A DNA stretch of 20,888 bases from Chara braunii (taxonomy: Eukaryota; Streptophyta; Charophyceae; Charales; Characeae): the NCBI GenBank assembly GCA_003427395.1, contig BFEA01000097.1, positions 2,931,072 to 2,951,959 on the forward strand, read 5' to 3'. The notes below the pieces were generated by a model, which made no database searches, had not been told where the DNA came from, and saw only the letters and a list, made by a program, of their open reading frames with translations. The position numbers and the translations under genes are program-made. Shown here in pieces: positions 17,241-20,888 of this stretch; position 1 is the stretch's first letter, and every line of letters begins with the position of its first letter.

Positions 17241-17243
<3 letters not shown>
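15836..17243 (+). pseudogene. LINE ORF2 C-terminal half with 3' UTR, frameshifted
   Basis: From about 15852 one frame reads WRSPLNVGVEAIRPIRCFSL, then HCLPTNNWLIDRTYLEQKG, the post-RT region of LINE ORF2. Near 16290-16330 the frame must change to continue into KIPDTIECIFLQCLGA, which is the RT-associated zinc-binding (zf-RVT) signature with IEHIFLQC-type spacing. The second frame runs to a stop at 16921-16923 and ends the tail region (NNMFKIARKAGVWAIWRRRC, then a Lys/Gln-rich segment). The reverse transcriptase catalytic core is absent, so the copy is 5'-truncated and broken. The 3' UTR shares about 250 bp with 15366-15680 and closes with a 12-bp perfect hairpin (17200-17211 with 17226-17237) before the A-tail. 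Confidence 0.85.
17200..17237 (+). promoter_or_regulatory. LINE 3'-terminal stem-loop (candidate reverse-transcriptase recognition element)
   Basis: GTGCTAGCGGTG and CACCGCTAGCAC pair perfectly over 12 bp around the loop TCTGCCCTTACCAG, just before the A-tail. In the copy at 15610-15647 the stem is GTGGTAGTGGTG with CACCACTAACAC: one C-G pair has become T-A by two changes, with one mismatch elsewhere. Terminal stem-loops that the reverse transcriptase recognises are known for several stringent LINE families; the role here is inferred. Confidence 0.7.
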
Positions 17244-17311
<68 letters not shown>

Positions 17312-17333
17312 TTTTTTTTTTTTTTTTTTTTTT
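17244..17333. repeat. Poly(A) running directly into poly(T)
   Basis: An A tract with one C is followed without spacer by a T tract. It is the A-tail of the plus-strand LINE meeting the A-tail of a minus-strand element. The lengths may not be reliable in the assembly. Confidence 0.93.
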
Positions 17334-17463
17334 GGTGAAAGCCCCTGTGTAAGCCCTCCATCCCGGCGATGGTAAGAGAATCGTCCAGATTGAGGGCTTA
17401 TCTATTGGGCTGCTCCATCTATTGGTGGGGAGCGGCACCTGCTGGAAACCGGGCCCAGCGTCC
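17334..17463 (-). mobile_element. Short retroelement with shared LINE-tail core, minus strand
   Basis: On the minus strand it starts GGGACGCTGGGCCCGG, continues TTTCCAGCAGGTGCCGCTCC, CCACCAATAGATGGAG, then a hairpin region and the A-tail. On the plus strand the hairpin is AAGCCCTC (17351-17358) with GAGGGCTT (17392-17399), inner CGAT with ATCG, loop GGTAAGAGA. It aligns with 9429-9590 over its whole length. No coding capacity, so it resembles a SINE that borrows the LINE 3' core. Confidence 0.8.
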
Positions 17464-18120
17464 CAAAAAAAAAAACATGACTCACGGGGATAGTTGTTTG
17501 TTGTTTCAGTGGCTGCGGACCTATCTGTTATCTACCCGGGGCTCAATGTGTCCCATGGAGCTGCCAGTAAAACCCGACCCATCTAAGAGCCCTCTTTATA
17601 TCTGGTCCCAGCCCTTTTCAGCAGGCCCCCTGTTCAGTGACGCCCTGTCCAGCCCTTGGTTCCCTTTAAGCCCTGAACCCTCATTAAACCCTCATTAAAC
17701 CCTTATGTGGCCTTGCGAGCACGAACATCTACCCTGGGTGGAGCCAGTTACAGAGCAATGCCGAGCAGCGCAGCTGATTCTTTAGGGAGAGAGTATGGCC
17801 GGGCAGCTACCAAAACCGAGACTGTGCTCGTCTACAGGGCAGATTAGACCATTCTAAGATGCTGGGTGCAATGCCGCAGACTATATGGGGAGGGATTAGG
17901 CCCAAACAACTGCCTGCCTGATTGTGTGGTCAGCTACTGAGCAGATTAGATCATTGCGAGGTGCGGGAAAGGGGGGGACCGTGGCAAGGGGGAGCCGGGT
18001 GGGGCAGCAAGGGGGGACCCAGCGCGTGGGATGTGATCCTGTCGCCTGGGGCTCTGGTTTCCTTCTGTCATTGCACCTATAGTCCGTCCTGGCAGTGGCG
18101 TAGGAAAGCATTCTGGTGGT
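17464..18120. other. Non-coding region, no supported gene
   Basis: A short A run follows at 17464. CCCTCATTAAA is doubled at 17678 and 17690. GCAGATTAGACCATTCTAAG (17840) is echoed by GCAGATTAGATCATTGCGAG (17941). G-rich runs lie at 17970-18015. No domain is readable in any frame. Confidence 0.5.
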
Positions 18121-18719
18121 CTATAAATCCAGCGGTGGTCCTATGCCATCCAGTTTTTCCACAATAGCTTTCCGTTTTCCTGTACCCCAGCCAGTTTTTG
18201 GTGTGGGTCGATCCAATTTTCCACAAAGGTCTGTAGAAGTTTTTGCCTGGCCATCTGATCGGGAGTCGTTGCCGTATTTCCTGCCAGTTTTTGCTGGTCT
18301 TGGATTGTTATTTTCTAAAACAGGTAAATGTTTTGGAGCTAGGGTTAAGTCTCCTATAGGTGTCAAGAAGTTTCAGAGAGTGACAAAGATTAGCAATTAA
18401 TTGCACGTTTGTTTCTGCATACGGAAGACAGCGAAATGTCGTTCCGGAGCCCGCAGTAATCACTGGATACCAACCAAAAGACGGGGGAGGATGAATCAAA
18501 GAATGCTTGTCGGTCGCCCACATCATTTGGCTTATAGACACATAGGATGCTTACGACTTCCAATTCTAACATTGCCAGATTATAGACCCATCTTCCTTCC
18601 ACTTGATCCGCCCTCGAGTCCCAGTTGACAGGTCCCAATTTAGAGTCAGGTGGAATCAAAATGGCCACCCCGCAAGGTCGCACCCCTCCGGTCTGAGGGT
18701 GTGGGCCTGGTTCGGAGGA
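18121..18719 (-). pseudogene. LINE endonuclease-domain remnant, minus strand
   Basis: On the minus strand a 97-codon frame (18683-18390) reads CGVAILIPPDSKLGPVNWD, RADQVEGRWVYNLAMLELE, then VVSILCVYKPNDVGDRQAFF. That is the central part of an APE-type LINE endonuclease, where GVAIL, GRWV and VYxPND..R..FF are typical blocks. The frame then shifts, and a second frame (18366-18121) continues with GDLTLAP and GWGTGKRK, only loosely matching the domain end. The start of the domain and the whole reverse transcriptase are missing. It differs in composition from the remnant at 13366-15037, so it is probably from a separate insertion. Confidence 0.7.
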
Positions 18720-18956
18720 AATTCATTTCAAAGCGCCGCCATATCCGGAAGCGTTTGAGATAGCGGGTGTTGAGCGCCGTAAAAGGGGAGCAGTTCATCC
18801 GAAGTACAAAATGGAGGTAGCTAGGAGGGGAACCGGAGTACCAAGAAGGGCCAATACAGGGGGAGAATAGGTCTAAAGCCGCGATACCCGGATGTTCTCA
18901 GTAAGAATTTAACTCGGCGTTACGGGTTAAACCGGACACGGTAAAATAGGATTAAA
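18720..18956. other. Non-coding stretch next to SINE-type element
   Basis: No open frame of note. On the minus strand it follows the tRNA-like head at 18957-19050 and may include part of that element's body, but no tail or A-tract marks an end. Confidence 0.4.
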
Positions 18957-19050
18957 ATTGCCCAGGCACATAAGTGAGGACATGGGTATTGAACTCACGA
19001 CCTCCTGAGTGCAACTTCTGTGCCTTACCAACTGAGCTAGGCCCGCAGGC
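18957..19050 (-). mobile_element. tRNA-like element (second SINE type or tRNA pseudogene), minus strand
   Basis: On the minus strand it reads GCGGGCCTAGCTCAGTTGG (A-box, plus 19028-19039), TAAGGCACAGAAGTTGCACT, then GGTCGTGAGTTCAATACCC (B-box, plus 18985-18996). D-arm and T-arm resemble a real tRNA more than the other SINE heads do. The acceptor ends do not pair and the T-stem carries an extra base, so I do not call a functional tRNA. Its middle differs from the SINE copies at 1951-2100 and 19065-19255, which suggests a separate subfamily. Confidence 0.7.
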
Positions 19051-19052
19051 CA

Positions 19053-19267
19053 GAGGTGGTTTTTTTTTTTTGTTTTTTTTTTTTTTTGAAAAGGGTGACG
19101 GCCTTGAGATATTATCATTGAGCTGACTGGCCCCAAGCAATTCATTAGTAGTTGGTTTTACTCGTCAAGTTCCATCATCTGGATTTGAACTTAAAGGGGT
19201 CTGTATTTCAACATTTCATGGGTGTGGTCCCCACTCAGCTAGGCTCTTGGGTTCCGAGGTGGTTTTT
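19053..19267 (-). mobile_element. tRNA-derived SINE, copy 3, with 12-bp target-site duplication
   Basis: GAGGTGGTTTTT occurs at 19053-19064 and 19256-19267 and flanks the element. On the minus strand the order is GAGCCTAGCTGAGTGGG (A-box, plus 19230-19241), AAGTTCAAATCCAGATG (B-box, plus 19181-19192), a body with CCAGTCAGCTCA, the tail ATCTCAAGGCCGTCACCCTT and the A-tail (plus 19061-19087). It matches copy 2 in head, body and tail. The duplication shows insertion just upstream of the tRNA-like element at 18957-19050. The last five T of the left copy could belong to the A-tail. Confidence 0.88.
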
Positions 19268-19971
19268 GGTAAACAGCTATAGGAAGAATTTGGGACTTAG
19301 AGGTGGACCCCACTGCCTGGCGGAAGCTTTCCAGCTTTCCAGTCACCTGGAAAGTTTCCGCCAAACCCAAATCGTAGGCCCCGGCGATGGGAAAGAGAAA
19401 GTGAACCCCACTGCAGCACAAATTTTCGCCAATTCCGTTGGTGCCCGTAAGCCACGAGGGGAAACTTTCCCTATATGGAAACTTCACATCCGCTTGTCGC
19501 GGTTCTCACCCAATCCCTGGCTCTACTTCCCACATGGGATGGCCGAACCGAGGGAGGTGCCCCCCTACCCCCCCTACCCCCTCAGAATGGCCGAACCACA
19601 AGGAACGGGCAAAACAAAACTGAGTGAAAACGTCTGCCACATCATATCTGAGCGTTTTCCAAGGCTTTGCCAGAAAGCAGTGGGGTTTCACAAATCTTTG
19701 CCGCAAAGTACTGGGGTACAGTTCTTAGGTCTGGACCCCACAGGCGTGCAGAAAAGCGTATGGATTGGCGCAGAGGGTTTTCTTCAGACCCCACAGGCCG
19801 CGGGGAGCGGCCAAGAAAACTTTGCGTGGACATTTTTTCACATATGGAGGGTCATGATGGGAAATTCCTCCGTGGCACTCCAATTTCCGAAATATTCTGG
19901 CATAAAAATAAATAAATAAAAACAACAACAACATGGTAGCCCCGAGGCTACCCTCCTGATTCAGCCATCCT
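19268..19971. other. Non-coding region; long open frame not supported as a gene
   Basis: A 255-codon plus-strand frame (19152-19919) begins inside the SINE and reads through repeats and a hairpin. I see no domain. GTGAACCCCACTGC (19398) is inverted as GCAGTGGGGTTTCAC (about 19677). The left part holds a strong hairpin (19319-19362). Confidence 0.45.
19319..19362. repeat. 16-bp stem-loop
   Basis: GGCGGAAGCTTTCCAG (19319-19334) and CTGGAAAGTTTCCGCC (19347-19362) pair at 15 of 16 positions around a 12-nt loop, with the remaining position a possible G-U pair. CTTTCCAG is also repeated in the loop. Confidence 0.85.
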
Positions 19972-20068
19972 GCGGAAAGGAGGCATAGGGATTGCGGAAA
20001 GGAGGCACAGGGATTGGACCGTGTGCTGAAAAAAAAAAAAAGGAGGCACACTTGCCCAAAAGGGCAAG
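19972..20068. repeat. 22-bp direct repeat followed by a GGGCAAG hairpin
   Basis: GCGGAAAGGAGGCATAGGGA (19972) and GCGGAAAGGAGGCACAGGGA (19994) are adjacent. A further AGGAGGCACA follows an A tract at 20041. CTTGCCC and GGGCAAG (20051-20057, 20062-20068) pair around AAAA, similar to the TTGCCC..GGGCAA hairpin at 12952. Confidence 0.8.
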
Positions 20069-20221
20069 TCTTCCTGATCTGGTAAACTTTAACCCGCGGA
20101 CGTGCCTAAATCTGCTATGGCAGTGGAGTCCCTTTTCTCTTGCCCATTACGGGCGGCTACGATTTGTGCTGGCTGATGCTTTCCAGGCGCAAAGATGCCA
20201 CGAGCCTGTGGAGTCCAGCCA

Positions 20222-20275
20222 TTAGCCCCCGCTTTCCAGCAGGTGCTGCTCCGGGCCAATAGACAGGAGGCAACC
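20222..20275 (+). mobile_element. Fragment with shared LINE-tail core, plus strand
   Basis: CTTTCCAGCAGGTGCTGCTCC (20232-20252) followed by GGGCCAATAGACAGGAGG is the core found in the five other elements. No A-tail directly follows; a poly(T) at 20304-20322 belongs to something else or marks rearrangement. Confidence 0.7.
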
Positions 20276-20303
20276 ACACTGCGAGTCCTCGATCCTGGGG
20301 CTT

Positions 20304-20715
20304 GTTTTTTTTTTTTTTTTTTCCGAGCCTGTTTTTGCCGACCCTGAATTTCACTGCGCTCCGAGTTTGCTGAGCCTGGGTACCACTCCATTTTCTTTCT
20401 GGTACTCTCACGGAAAGAACAAAAAAGAAAAAAAAAAAAAGAAGAAGAAAAGTTGCGGCCGTGAACTCAGAAAAAAGAAAAAAAAAACAACAACGAAACA
20501 AAGCTTTGGCCGTGATTGCTCAGGCCCGTGGCCAGGTTGTCCGATTCAAAAAAGAGAACAGAAAAAGAGAAAAAAACGAGCACACGGATCCGGCCATGAA
20601 CATGGCTGGATACATTCCCCTTACTACCAGTGTGATGAGCGTTACAATCCTCTGACAAAACACAACTTCAGCAGATCAGGGACGGCTTGAGCAATTCACG
20701 GATTCCGCCCTGCCT
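20304..20715. other. A-rich and T-rich non-coding stretch
   Basis: A T tract (20304-20322) and A-rich runs (20420-20449, 20470-20500, 20547-20577) dominate. GGCCGTGAACTCAG (20457) and GGCCGTGATTGCTCAGG (20508) form a short echo. No supported gene. Confidence 0.5.
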
Positions 20716-20882
20716 CATTGGCAGGGGACTTATAAGAAACACAGGAGCAAGAAAAAAAAGAAAACAGGAACATCCAGAATGTGACCACCTTATGGGTGAG
20801 GTGCATTCTGAGGAAGACTCTGACCTCATTCATTGGCAGGGGACTTATAAGAAACACACGAGCAAGAAAAAAAAGGAAACAG
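20716..20882. repeat. 52-bp direct repeat with TATA-like box, 115-bp offset
   Basis: CATTGGCAGGGGACTTATAA begins both copies (20716-20767 and 20831-20882), which match at 50 of 52 positions and end in an A-rich run. Each contains CTTATAAG, a TATA-like palindrome. The array may continue past the window. Confidence 0.9.
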
Positions 20883-20888
20883 TCCAGG

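Noticed and set aside
18985-19039. Functional tRNA gene on the minus strand
   Set aside because: A-box and B-box are good, but the acceptor ends do not pair and the T-stem has an extra base; treated as a tRNA-like SINE or pseudogene.
19152-19919. 255-codon plus-strand open frame
   Set aside because: It starts inside a SINE, crosses a hairpin and local repeats, shows no domain and has low-complexity Pro/Tyr runs; probably a chance frame.

Overview
The window looks like intergenic-rich nuclear DNA from a eukaryote. I infer a green-lineage genome, most likely a streptophyte alga such as Chara. The evidence is a plant-type leishmanolysin with an EGF-like module, Pol III-type tRNA-derived SINEs, non-LTR (LINE) debris, a U6-like sequence, and very long poly(A)/poly(T) and (GA)n/(CT)n tracts. 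The organism call is inference from gene type and repeat style, not a database match. There are no bacterial operons, CRISPR arrays or intact tRNA/rRNA genes.

Only one convincing protein-coding gene is present: a single uninterrupted 955-codon reading frame at 3345-6212 (+). It encodes a secreted or plasma-membrane M8 metallopeptidase with signal peptide, cysteine-switch-like motif, HEITH zinc site, Cys-rich domain, EGF-like module, N-glycosylation-rich stalk, one transmembrane helix and a short tail. Arrays of similar period lie on both sides of it: a strict 37-bp array upstream (3092-3239) and a looser 37-38-bp array downstream (6308-6560).

1-3300: a long imperfect hairpin (85-198), short tandem arrays, two minus-strand tRNA-derived SINEs (about 1444-1697 and 1951-2100), two copies of a further unnamed repeat, a U6 snRNA-like pseudogene (2468-2538) running almost directly into (GA)n, and a 99-bp duplication. 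6213-10020: non-coding DNA built from tandem arrays of several periods, with a near-perfect 31-bp inverted repeat and a 39-bp array. 10200-12660: homopolymers, (CT)n, a truncated retro-insertion with a perfect 13-bp target-site duplication, a bare poly(T) insertion between near-identical direct repeats, and a 172-bp tandem duplication.

12700-15290: a clearly A+T-rich block holding a decayed minus-strand LINE reverse transcriptase, flanked by inverted repeats. 15366-17463: two plus-strand copies of one LINE 3' end, the second with the end of its ORF, then a poly(A)-to-poly(T) junction with a minus-strand short element that shares the LINE tail core. 18121-18719: a minus-strand LINE endonuclease remnant. 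18957-19267: two adjacent minus-strand SINE-type elements, one with a 12-bp target-site duplication. 19270-20888: non-coding, with hairpins, A-rich tracts and a 52-bp repeat containing a TATA-like box at the window end.

The most distinctive signal is a LINE/SINE partnership. Six dispersed elements share a core (CCAGCAGGTGNTGCTCC with CCAATAGA), and four of them carry a 3' stem-loop with a conserved loop on rapidly changing but still paired stems.
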